From: Apostichopus japonicus
Taxonomy: Eukaryota; Echinodermata; Holothuroidea; Aspidochirotida; Stichopodidae
Reading direction: 5' to 3'
Assembly (NCBI RefSeq): GCF_037975245.1
Contig: NC_092576.1
Span: 4,170,001 to 4,234,000, forward strand
DNA: 64,000 nucleotides
Shown here: piece after piece, positions 49,370-64,000 of the stretch
How the letters are laid out: each line of letters begins with the position of its first letter
How positions within the stretch are numbered: the stretch's first letter is position 1
Translations under genes and position numbers: made by a program
Notes under the pieces: generated by a model
Told to the model about the DNA's origin: nothing
What the model saw: the letters and a program-made list of their open reading frames with translations, nothing else
Database searches by the model: none

Positions 49370-49691
49370 AAAGTAACATTCACTCCTTGAAGTAACTCCA
49401 TGCTGGCTGCCCTTATAGATGTGGCAAGGATACGGACGAGAGACTTCACTTCTGTTGGTTGCAAAATTCCATACACCATGGAAGCATGGAACTCACAAAA
49501 CTAGTGTTGTAAATGGGGAGCATAGTCTATGTTAAATGTATGTTCTACGCCTCTGTCCCTGTTGGAATGGCCAGTTTTTCTGCCACAATGAAGAATTGTT
49601 TGGGGTTCAATTCTGGTCCGAGAGAGAGGATGAAAGGCTGCCAATATTGTCCTTGTCTGCCCTGTGCTGCGCTCTCAATATCTGTGTCCTC
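49370..49691 (-). pseudogene. decayed exon of unnamed element-borne gene
   Basis: A strong minus-strand acceptor (TTTTTTTCTTCATCAAACAG) opens an exon encoding EDTDIESAAQGRQGQYWQPF, then ILSLGPELNPKQFFIVAEKL, AIPTGTEA and a stop. A frame shift restores coding: VEHTFNIDYAPHLQH, one TAG, then FCEFHASMVYGILQPTEVKS and LVRILATSI. The continuity across a frameshift and a stop shows it was once protein-coding. The pattern (LGP..NP..F.I.....IP, then F...Y.P.L..F..F....VY.I) recalls the C-terminal half of multi-copy SAM-domain-type proteins of fish and marine invertebrates; this is a tentative, memory-based resemblance. Confidence 0.5.
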
Positions 49692-50310
49692 CTGTTTGAT
49701 GAAGAAAAAAATAAATGTGATAAAGGACAAGCAATATGGTATAAATCAAAACATTCTTAAAAAAAAGATATGTTGAGAGGTAGAGAGACTAGACTAGAAT
49801 AATATTTAGGAGAGAATGGAGAAACAAGAACATGACTGGCATTGTACAAAGGAGATATATCAATTCACGATAGGCAGCAATATGTCATCCATGGCGAGTG
49901 AGATGTGTTATGTGAAGGTGGATTCAGATTCAACCTAACATTTATGGGTTATCATGTTGATTTTGGCAGGTACATGGTTACCAAGCAAGGTTTGTTGTTA
50001 GTTGTTTTCAGAAATTTCTCTTTTTAAGGATAAATTGTTCATGACATCTCCTGATTCCATTACATCAGCATAGAAAACCAGTGAACAAGGAATACGATTT
50101 ACATTTTAGCCTACTGATTTCACTAATATGTCTATCTGCTTGTAAAAGAAACTGATTTCATAAGATTAGTGAATGGTAGTATTATTGTAAAATCTTATAA
50201 TAAAGACTGATGGCCCACTATATGTTTAATAAAATAACAAAAGCATACCAATTCTTTTCCAGTTTCCACATGATTTAAATACAATGGTAATGGTTTAACA
50301 GAATCGTGTT

Positions 50311-51145
50311 AGCTTCATGCTGTAATGGCTGTAGCAGTCACTACATTTTTTCAAATAATTAAGGGTGCTTACAATCTATGCATAATAGTACAGTGTTTTG
50401 CAATTTCTTGAGCATTATTATGTTCAAGTATTTGTTATGAGGTTAACCAAGCCTAGATTCATTTGGGACGATCGAGTTCATATTGCAGTCCTGACAAGCG
50501 TGCTTATTCGCCCGACGATTGGGTTCATATGCAGGACAGGCGGGCTAATTTGCCCGACGATCTGGTACCGTGATAGCTTCATGCTGTAATGGCTGTAGCA
50601 GTCACTACATTTTTCAAATAATTAAGGGTGCTTACAATCTATGCATAATAGTACTTTGTTTTGCAATTTCTTGAGCTTTATTATGTCCAAGTATTTGTTA
50701 TGAGGTTAACCTAGCCTAGGCTAGATTCATTTTGGGACGATCGAGTACATATTGCAGGACAAGCGTGCTTATTCGCCCGACGATCGGGTACATATGCAGG
50801 ACAGGCGGGCTAATTTGCCCGACGATCTGGTACCGTGATAGCTTCATGCTGTAATGGCTGTAGCAGTCACTACATTTTTCAAATAATTAAGGGTGCTTAC
50901 AATCTATGCATAATAGTACTTTGTTTTGCAATTTCTTGAGCTTTATTATGTCCAAGTATTTGTTATGAGGTTAACCTAGCCTAGGCTAGATTCATTTTGG
51001 GACGATCGAGTACATATTGCAGGACAAGCGTGCTTATTCGCCCGACGATCGGGTACATATGCAGGACAGGCGGGCTGATTTGCCCGACGATCGGGTACAT
51101 ATGCAGGACCGGCGTGCTTATTCGCCAGACGATCGTGTTAATAGG
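50311..51145. repeat. 264/265-bp tandem triplication
   Basis: AGCTTCATGCTGTAATGGCT starts units at 50311, 50575 and 50840. Units 2 and 3 are almost identical. Each unit ends with a nested ~42-bp subrepeat (CAAGCGTGCTTATTCGCCCG, then ACGATCGGGTACATATGCAGGA), which is expanded further in the last copy. It lies in the putative intron of the minus-strand gene of the 5-kb unit. The + strand frames through it are not genes. Confidence 0.93.
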
Positions 51146-51294
51146 CCCCACCAATTATAACAACAGCCTAGGCCCTATTTGCTATAGTACAGCCTAGCTA
51201 GGCCTACCTCGCGCACAAGCCTAGAATAACTAACGTTACGAACTGCCAAGCTTTTATTCTGTATTAATTGGAAAACAACGAAAAACATACATAC

Positions 51295-51369
51295 CTTTCC
51301 CTCGAACACTGTTATCACTTCTTCGTGGAAACCTTTATTTGTAAGAAAAGTTCTTAAAGACTCAGCCAT
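51295..51369 (-). CDS. candidate first coding exon, element-borne gene
   Basis: Minus-strand ATG at 51369 opens 25 codons, MAESLRTFLTNKGFHEEVIT then VFEGK, ending at a consensus donor AAG|GTATGT in phase 0. The spacing L..FL...G...E.I..F resembles the start of a SAM-like helical domain, but 25 residues are too few to be sure. It lies about 450 bp inside the right terminus of the 5-kb unit and points inward, as expected for an element gene. Middle exons are not recognised. Confidence 0.45.
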
Positions 51370-51619
51370 TGCTAATTTATAACCTTTACTCTAGCTTAGA
51401 CATACGGACGTCTGTCTCGTTCATGCCTAGCTGTGTGTACGGCGTGCGTACGTACAGTACAGCGAGTACCTGGCTAAGCGAAGAATATAGTAGTATATAT
51501 GTACACAAGTTGTAGCGCTCGTTGTCACTTGTTTTTTGTGCGGCGTATTTGCAAGTTTTCGGATGACGTAGGCGCATTTCTGTTCTCTGATTGGATACAT
51601 TTTTCAGTGGAATACAGAG

Positions 51620-51800
51620 ACTGAAAATGGTAAGATGCCATGCCACATGTGATTAGCTGATTGGTTAATACAGTCAGTCCAAAACAGCGACTGAACGGTG
51701 TAACTGATAATACAGTCTAAGTAGAGTGTTTCTCAGTCTAAACTCAGTGTATAACACTGAAAAAAATTTCAGTCTCAAAGAAGACTGAATTCTTCAGTCT
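51620..51800. repeat. AGACTGAA/TTCAGTCT subterminal cluster, right
   Basis: Counterpart of the left cluster: GAGACTGAAAATGG, CGACTGAACGG, ACAGTCTAAG, CTCAGTCTAAACTCAGTG and a palindrome AAGACTGAATTCTTCAGTCT just inside the terminal repeat. Confidence 0.8.
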
Positions 51801-51816
51801 ATCATTTTAAGAGAGT

Positions 51817-53101
51817 AAATAAGTATTTAAAAGTAAGAGTTGTTACAACCTGTGATAAAATAATAGTTAATCATTTCCAAGAGAGAACCACGTTATAGTT
51901 CCCCTACATAGCTGACGATGTAAGTATGTTCCTTTAACATGTCTGAATTATAAGAAAAACAAAAAATCAAAAGACGTCGGTAAATTTTAATGGCACAATT
52001 TATATGATTTCTACCAATTTGTTTTATTTTTTTAACTTGCCTTGATATGTATCAGCTATACTGTCTTGTATAGTGTGGTAGTTAAAGACACAATGAGATC
52101 CAAATATTGGTTATGTGATATGCTGGTATAACATTTCATTCATATAAGGACGTAATTTTATTGCACTACGCACTGCAGTTCATACATAGTGAAATGTCAG
52201 TATGAAACCCCTTAACGTATACTAATCTCTGTACTGATAACTGATTTCAGATCCTCACAATATACACGTTATACAACTAACAACTGGTGCAGCAGTTCCT
52301 TCTTCGACTACTTTCTTTTTACATATAAAATGCACACAACCATCAGACTCTGTATAGATTATATATTAAGCATACTAGCGATCTGTTTATATACCTTCAA
52401 CTTTACAATGAGGAATTTCCTCCATTAGCCGTGAACTGGATTTTGTCACGCACGAGTGTGAAGTCAATACAGCGGTAATAGCGGAAAATTGACACAATGG
52501 GGTAGTTCCCTACCATCTTAACAATTTTGCAAGCACGTTTACCTTGGACTTTCAATCGTGTGAACAGCGTTACAGGAGCTTTTATGGAACATCACTATTA
52601 TTATTATTATTAGTAGTAGTATTATTAGTTTTGTTATGATTATGATTATTATGATTATGATTATTAATATAATTATTCCATCAAAGGTATTAAAGACATA
52701 AGTACGAATATTTCTATTCGTATAAATTTGTGATATTCTCAAACCTACGAGAACGTTGGTTTTCGTATTCTCTTTATTGATGTGAGTCAGGGTATTATGG
52801 AAACTACTCATTGCGTAATTTTAACAGAAAAAGTGGATTATGTCAACATTGTTGGACACCCCACCGACAGTTGTCAGTTCCTATTGGAAATCACAGTGCG
52901 TGCCAAAAGTCTGACGTATAACAAAAGAGGTCGTATGTGAATAAAGCGTCTTGTAAATAAACCCTCCCATGATTAGCAGAGCTGTCTTCATAACGATAGT
53001 AACAGCTATACCACAGTTTGTAGTACAGAATAATCAGAATTTAAACCAACAGACTTTACTTGTTGGAGAAGGAGAAGAAAAGAGCAGGCTAATCCAGCAC
53101 C
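51817..53101. other. intergenic before ML gene 2
   Basis: No gene is seen. An imperfect ATT/ATG microsatellite is at 52590-52668. The promoter of ML gene 2 should lie at the 3' end. Confidence 0.45.
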
Positions 53102-57545
<4,444 letters not shown>

Positions 57546-58173
57546 TCGATACACACGACCCTCTCAAGTTTCTATTTGATTGAGAAACATGGCAAGTTAA
57601 GATGCTCTCGTTTGCTCACCATTAGGAATGTCCAAGACAGTGTTGTTATTTACCATGGAGTTTTAGCTCATGTAATTATTAAAGACTCTATCATGAGACG
57701 TGACATTATTTCGCATGGAACAGCAAGTTATTAGTTTTTGATACCTAAAAAAATATCTGGCAACTTCTCAGCAAACTGACATCGTCATAAGAAAGACTAG
57801 TTTAGTTCCCAACCTTTCCCATCTAACAAGTAAAAGATGGCGAAGGGGCAACTGCAATCACATTAGAGAAAAACATTAACACCAGTTGTTAACTGCATTA
57901 CGGTTGTAACGTGTTCTTCTGGGGTCTACATTACGGAATGTATATCTATACGAGCAACAAATCTGGCAAAATATAATAGCGCCATCATTGACCTTAGTAG
58001 GTAAAACTGAGAAGGTACGGTCATGACAAAACAGAACGGGCGGTTAACATCGAACTAACATAACTTCCGTTATGGAGAAACAAGTTATACTTCAGTTTAA
58101 ATGAGGGAAGTCCTAATAGATTTGTAATAAAACGAATATATAGTACATGTTTACCCTCATATTATTTATTGTC

Positions 58174-58318
58174 CAGCCGATACTCATAGTTGGTACAGCC
58201 AGTACTGTTCATGTACCACAGCCGTGCATCAGAAAATACTACTCTGTGTTCTTCACATGTGTATCATGTGTTACAGGACATGAACAGTAGTTACTGTATC
58301 AGCCATGAGTATCGGGTG
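58174..58318. mobile_element. short MITE family B, best copy
   Basis: 145 bp with inverted ends CAGCCGATACTCAT and ATGAGTATCGGGTG. Internal arms also mirror each other: TACTGTTCATGT on the left, ACATGAACAGTA on the right. The termini resemble those of the longer family A, so the two may use the same transposase. No clear target duplication. Confidence 0.8.
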
Positions 58319-58974
58319 TTTTGCCACAGAATCGATAAGAAAAGTTATTTTGGAGAGGTATTTCATATAACTATCAAACAATTTCGGCAAGCGCTTTTTT
58401 TTTTTAGTTTGTGTAGTATAGTTTCTCACAGTGGATATGTTATTAAACCATCATAGGTCACTGCTGGTACAATAACCCTATCGATTTAACATTTATATTC
58501 GTCATCGACGATATTACTTCACAAGAAGGCAGTAAAATAGAAACGAACAACATATTTATCGTCTTTTTTATTTCTTTAACACCTCTTCTCAATTCGAACC
58601 AACAATCTGTGTCAACTTGTACAAGTAACGTTTTATGTTACATCAGTATCGACCAACTCACGCTGGTGTTTCACACATAACAAATATGTTTACGAAATTG
58701 CTTTGTCTAAGTAAACAAAAAAAGGAATGATTTTATCTTTAGAACAATAAAGAACACACACCTACCCATAAACCACCAGACTACAACGATACCTATATAC
58801 AGAGTATAACTATATATGTCAAAATATAACAATACCATCAACCATCCTACTACATTATCTTATCCTGATCAAATTATGAATTCACATGATATAAGTCAAA
58901 GATGATGACATTCTGAGTACTATCTGGTGTATTTAGTGAGTTAAACATTTTAAAACACCTTTTCTCTTGACAAT

Positions 58975-59284
58975 CACCCGATGCCCACTGAGAAGATACC
59001 TACTGTAAATCTTTAAGTTTTGTACCAGAGTAAAACTGGGTCGGTCTATAAATCGGTAGAACCTGCTATTAGGTTTACAGTAAGAACTGAGGATACATGT
59101 AATCCCCAAAAATCCAACTGAATGAATTTGTTGGAATTAGACATATCCTCGGTTGTAACTCAAACCCTAATAGCACATGCTACCGATTAAACCGAATTAT
59201 CAGCAGGATCCAGTTTTTTTTTTCTCTGTGGAACAGAACTTTAAGAGTTACAGTAGGTACTGTTATATCTATATGAATCGGTTG
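58975..59284. mobile_element. fold-back MITE family A, full copy
   Basis: Left arm from CACCCGATGCCCACTGAG, right arm ending ATATGAATCGGTTG. Internal inverted segments include AGAACTGAGGATACATGTAA and ACATATCCTCGGTTGTAACT. It matches the copies at 35620 and 63066. Confidence 0.82.
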
Positions 59285-59936
59285 AGTAAATACATAATAT
59301 GGATAGAATCAATTCCGCTAAAATGGATAAAAAATCTTTTAATTTGTATTCATAGAAACAAATCGTATTAACATTTGTGATTCACCTTGAATAAACGGAG
59401 TACACCTCTTTCAGTTACATTGCCAAATGTTCTGTGTCATGAGACACGTGACACATGTTTAATGTGCGTTATAAGTATATTCTAGATAACCTGTGACAAC
59501 GTTAGATGGCAATTAGTAATTCCATCAATCAAAGTATCATTCTTAAAGTATCGAATTACATGTATTTACATCAGCTCAAATACAGGCTTTATTTTCTGCT
59601 AGCTGATATTGTTTGCTTAGCAAAAGTGCTGAACATTTTCTGAATCATCAAAGCATCTTGTATCGAAAATATGATAATTTTTGTTTTAAAATGTTTGTGG
59701 TATTTTGAAAACAAATCTGGCAACTGCAGCCTGGATGATGTCATCAGTACAATTCAGCTAACAAAATTTCTTTGTTTCTTTCTTAATAATTTAAACTATA
59801 TATGGGTCTTGTTAGAAGTTGAAATCACTTAAACTGACAATTGATTATTTTATGTTTGTTGTACTTAACATTTACCTTCACAGTGTAATGATTCATTAAT
59901 ACTCCGTATAGTTACGGTTATTACAAAGTATCAGTT

Positions 59937-62855
59937 TTATTTCTGGAAACCATTACTCTGGTTGCTTTCCGAAATAGATTTTTCAGTAGAATGACTTTTA
60001 AGTACAGTGGATCGACCTTTAAGAGAAGCTGTTCCAGTGCTGTTGCTTTGACTGATCTCGCTTCTTTTCAGCTTTAAAAACATTTTTCTGAATTCCGGAT
60101 TTGCTACACAAAGCAACAAAAACATCAAAACACCTTGCAAGGCAATGAATATGCAATACAGATAGTCAAATATTAGAGTTGATTGGTCGACAGCTGCAAG
60201 AAATCCAAAAGCCCACGAGAGGCCGAGAACAAACCAGAAGAGAACACCATGTCGAATTCTTGTAATGATTTCATCCCTCTTTGCATGTTCCTTTGCTTTA
60301 CTGACCATCAGTGGGCGACACAGGATTTTCCGGATGACCATCGCAAATATGATCAAATTGAATACAAACATCGCACCGACCTCTGCCAGGAATCCGAAAT
60401 AGAGGGAGTATCCAGGATGGATGAAACAACTTTGGGAACAAAGAATATGAAATCAATGCTGTGTCACATAAATACATAACCAAACATGAAAATGTCATGC
60501 GTTGTAAAACTGTCGCTTTTTTAATTATTTTCAACATTTTCATTCCGTAACGGAGGTAAGTACGTCTCTTTTTGTTTATGATCATTAATCGTATATTTTG
60601 TTAACCTAACATTACGTAGAAACAATAAATCGTTGTATTGTGAGATAGTCAAATGGCGTAAAGATAATTAATCAGTGGAAGTATAAAACAAGATGTTTGC
60701 TACTATAGCTTGCAACTCTTTTGCTCTGACTATTGTGTTATTTATAATCGACGTAAAATACTACGTTACTATTTCAGAGCATCCAAACGATAAGTTAAGG
60801 AATCCGTTAAGCGACAAAATTTGCATTAGTATTGTTTTTCAATCCTTGAACTATTGGTTGAATTATGTCAAGTTCTTCTACATGTTTTGTATTACATGTT
60901 TTGGCTGTGTTATTGAATCAGTATATTCGCATATGTTACGAAGTCTAACTAGGGCTCTATTAATGAACAAACTTGACATTCTGTGAAGTTCCACAATGAA
61001 AAGAAAAACCTTTATACCAGCTTTAATGAGCGATTAAATCAGCCTTCGACCCGAACAGATGTACCCAGTCAGATGTGTTCTGACAGGATTGCATAACTGA
61101 AACAAGTTATTTTATGCTGCTAATAAAAAATGCACATAAGTCTTTACAAAATATATATTACTTACTAGTTAGCCGTTTCATAATCGGTTGTTTTGTCAAG
61201 GAAAGCCACCAGGATAACGCATGTAAAGGATGAACCTGTCCAAAATAAGACACAAATAGCGGAGTGTGATATCGGGAGTTTATTGATCAAAATCCGATTC
61301 ACACAGATATGTATGTATAATTGAAATGTACTCGACAACACAACATACATAAACTCCCTGTAGCATAGGATATGTTGGTATAGCTATATATCCTAAGCTT
61401 ACATACTTCTCATAACTTATTGACGACAGTAATCATTCGTTTCGGAGTGCTTAACTCTGCATACTCTTCTGTCCAAACTCACTCCTGGCCATTTTATTTT
61501 ATTTTTCGCCCCCCACCCTAAAAAAAAATATTGTATCAACTTCTACAATACTTAAACAAACTATCTCTGTATGAGACCAATTTAAGAACGGTGTAGTATA
61601 GGTTCGTTAACTATCAAGGAAGTTTCTCACTAAAGAAACAAAACCCTAAAAGTACAACAAGGAAACTTGAAAGTTAGTCATGTTTTGGAGGCAGGGTTGC
61701 GTCTTTTAACGAGATCAAAAACAAACTAGAAAGGTGAGAGTTTATTATTCCCAGAACTTCTTTCAATTGATGTGGTGACTGTGACGACTTAACGGGAACT
61801 GCATTGCGCATTGTCAATATAAGGTTCGTTATGCTTGAACGCGCACAATGAATACTCGTCGTTAAAGCATTGTTACTTGTTAAACCGGAGTTCAAGTAAG
61901 GGTTAGAGTTATAAAGCTAGTGAAGAAAAAAAAAAGATATATTCAATCAAATTTTATTTCTAAACTTCCCAGAATAGCCATTGTGTGGTGAAGCACCTAT
62001 TCGCCATAGTGATAATTGATAATTGCACATATAAACACGTACCGATGATTCTCCGAAAATGTCATAGTTTTATACGTAACTGTAAAACAGACACTTACCA
62101 TATGCAACTATGCATGCAATTGGTGTGAAATAACGAATGCTCCCTTTCTTAGCTTTGAGAAACAAGAAATAAAGATTCAAAGCTTCTGCTGACATCCAAG
62201 CCAACGTAGCCAGACAGAAGAATTGAATGATTGCGGAGACCGCGGCACAACGTTGTTTCTTCCCTACAGCGAGAGGACCAACCAGGAAAGCAATGTAGAA
62301 ACCCAAAAGAGACAAACAAAGGTTGATATGGATTTGAGTCGGTTGTTTCGATCTAAATGCTCTGAAATAAGAATAAATATAGAGCACACAATATCATCAA
62401 CAAGTTTATTTCGATATTGCATTTTTTAATGACAATGTTTCTAGTCAATTAACTTAGATACAGGTCGCGGGACAGGAGCAGGATCTTCTTCAAAGTCAAA
62501 TTGCAACAATTTGAATTATCGCTGTAACCAATTTAACTCAAAACAAAGTGTCTGCACATATAAAATATTATTTCATAATACTTTCATGTATGAGACATCG
62601 CCATGTTATGATTAATAATTGCTTGCAAGCAACTCTTTATTTCTGTTATTTTTATTTAATTTTCGTTCAAGGATGTGCGGTTCATCTTTATTGTGTATAT
62701 TACTGATATGAATGCCTTGTTATATATTTAGATGTTGGTACTTACTTGATGGATAGAAAGGTTACGATGCAGAATATCAGGCACACTCCAGATATTATTG
62801 ATCCAATTAATGTTATGTAGTAGAGGGCAATCTGGTTTTCTATAGGACCAACCCT
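59937..62855 (-). CDS. adhesion-type GPCR, seven-TM region
   Basis: Four minus-strand exons in coding order: 62855-62746, 62361-62099, 61235-61166, 60429-59937 (phases 2, 1, 2), about 312 residues ending at a TAA. Exon one gives TM1 (ALYYITLIGSIISGVCLIFC); exon two TM2-TM4, with HINLCLSLLGFYIAFLVG, a TM3 Cys (KKQRCAAVS) and WMSAEALNLYFLF; exon three the rest of TM4 and the second loop; exon four YCFIHPGY (partner Cys), TM5, RIRHGVLFWFVLGLSWAFGF (TM6), TM7 and ANPEFRKMF with a Ser/Thr-rich tail. HINLCLSLL, W..EAL.LY and WAFGF fit class B2 (adhesion) better than secretin receptors. The GPS/GAIN region is not found in the remaining 1.1 kb and presumably lies beyond the window. TTTATT at 59588 (minus AATAAA) is a likely poly(A) signal. 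Ligand unknown. Confidence 0.85.
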
Positions 62856-64000
62856 CTGTAAAAGAAAAGGAAGTTACGTAATTTAATTATAATATAACTC
62901 AAAATATATCTATATCAGACGAGGCAAGCAAGTCATGTGCAGTTTGCTATAAATAACATTAACTTATCATAATTAAGCATTCTCCCAGCACCCTAACAAA
63001 CAAAGGATATACCCTTGTGATAATGTGGCTACGATTCCTTTTCAATGTACTCAGTAGATTGTGACCACCCGATACACATAGAGAACACAGTTACTACTAT
63101 AAATCTTTAAGTTTTGTACCACAGTAAAATCTGGATCGTGGTATAAATCGGTAGCATGTGCTATTAGGGTTACAGTAAGAACTGAGGATATGTGTAATTC
63201 CAAAAAAATCCAGTTGTTTGGGATTTGTTGGAATTACAAATATCCTCAGTTATTACTGTAAACTTAATAGCACATGCTACCGATTTATCAGATTTGTCAG
63301 CACAATCCAGTATTTACTGTGGTACAAAACTTTAAGATTTACAAGTTACTGTAATCTCTATGTGAATCGGCTGTTGTGAGATATACTGTGGTTGATACTG
63401 TTGGAGATATCTTCTCTTAAACACGGTTAGTCTCAGTGGTATTAATAATCAACAATATCTAGATGACGCAACTGTCACAAGTGTCTGTGTGGGTGGGTGT
63501 TTAAGTTTTAACGCTTGAACGAGAACTTGTTAACACCTCGTCACAGCTAACGTGGGAGGTCCGTACCATTAACTACATATCAATAGTTCTGAATATAGCG
63601 TGACAGTTTAGGCACTATGTCTATACGCGGCATGCAAGGTTCACAGACAAGTTATTGTTTCCAAAAGAAATCACTTCCAGTAAGGCAGTGTTTCCACTTC
63701 ACAGTTTATATGTCAATTGGCTGCGGTAGGATTCTCTTGAAAGAAACATCATAATGAAACTTTGATTCTTTTTTTTTGCGTGTAAATATCTTATTATGTC
63801 AAATAAGTATTAATATTTAAATAAATTAAAAAATATATAAATGTATTCAGTGTTGATGATGAATATCAGCGAAGATGTCATGACGAAAGAAACTTCACAA
63901 AACAATTATAATTTTACTAATATCAGTAGAATTATGTATTGATAGATTGCCATTCCTATTGACTGAAATATACTGACGGTTTGCTATGATTATTTACAAG
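62856..64000. other. upstream intron of GPCR, right window edge
   Basis: No further exon of the receptor is recognised. A family A MITE occupies 63066-63373. The remainder is AT-rich with no visible structure. Confidence 0.45.
63066..63373. mobile_element. fold-back MITE family A, best copy
   Basis: Left arm CACCCGATACACATAGAGAA, right arm ending CTCTATGTGAATCGGCTG. Long mirrored segments include TAGCATGTGCTATTAGG and AATAGCACATGCTA. Flanks TTGTGAC and TTGTGAG could be an imperfect target duplication. Predicted to fold into one long hairpin around an AT-rich loop. Confidence 0.87.

Larger units (their letters stand above)
46751..51816 (-). mobile_element. 5,066-bp TIR-bounded unit, superfamily unassigned
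   Basis: Left end ACTCTCTTAAAATGAGAGAC and right end (inverted) ACTCTCTTAAAATGATAGAC, both continuing TGAA; 23 of 24 positions match. Flanking octamers ATTTAAGT and AAATAAGT agree at 6 of 8, so a target duplication is possible but not proven. Both ends hold many AGACTGAA/TTCAGTCT copies (46764-47040 and 51620-51800). Inside, on the minus strand, are a first-exon-like segment near the right end (51295-51369) and a decayed downstream coding block (49370-49691). It also contains a TTAA MITE (48960-49318) and a 264-bp triplication (50311-51145). No transposase is recognised. Confidence 0.6.
57684..59587. other. convergent intergenic region
   Basis: Lies between the 3' ends of ML gene 2 (+) and the GPCR (-). 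It contains a family B MITE (58174-58318) and a family A MITE (58975-59284). Nothing else is recognised. Confidence 0.5.

Overview
This is animal nuclear DNA, most likely from a marine invertebrate deuterostome and probably an echinoderm. Genes have many short exons with GT/AG introns. The DNA is AT-rich with long AT and ATT microsatellites. It carries tRNA-derived SINEs, many short terminal-inverted-repeat (TIR) elements, and abundant AGGCCTA/TAGGCCT motifs of the kind I associate with echinoderms. The species was not determined. There are no bacterial features: no operons, CRISPR arrays or Shine-Dalgarno sites.

Five host genes can be read by joining exons. (1) A small two-TM CD225/dispanin-like gene, + strand, 6530-7554, whose first coding exon is unresolved. 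(2) A complete long-chain acyl-CoA dehydrogenase (ACADL) gene, + strand, nine exons, 15276-24165, about 424 residues; it starts with a mitochondrial presequence and keeps the LCAD/IVD-type catalytic Glu. (3, 4) Two ML-domain (NPC2/MD-2-related) secreted lipid-binding genes, + strand, 37271-42117 and 53102-57545, with the same five-exon phase pattern; they are paralogs. (5) The seven-TM part of an adhesion-type GPCR, - strand, 59937-62855, whose extracellular N-terminus is not visible here.

The rest is dominated by mobile DNA. The best element is 30739-35303: 4,565 bp, perfect 31-bp TIRs, perfect 8-bp target duplication TGACCAAC, and a broken P-element/THAP9-like transposase inside. A second unit, 46751-51816, is bounded by ACTCTCTTAAAATGA inverted repeats with clusters of AGACTGAA/TTCAGTCT at both ends, and carries pieces of a spliced minus-strand gene. 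Smaller complete elements include a hAT-type MITE with TATTTATT duplications (12868-13171), a Mutator-like MITE with a 9-11 bp duplication (26243-26495), two copies of a TTAA-flanked family, and a fold-back family with termini like CACCCGATACACATAG. Two non-LTR retrotransposon relics (12374-12751 and about 34560-34810, both - strand) are also present.

Tandem repeats include a 36-bp minisatellite in ACADL intron 1, a minisatellite that appears to have grown out of an ML-gene exon/splice-donor junction, and a 264-bp triplication. Long stretches (1-3300, 8100-12080, 13200-15270, 24200-26200, 27200-30700) hold nothing I can recognise.
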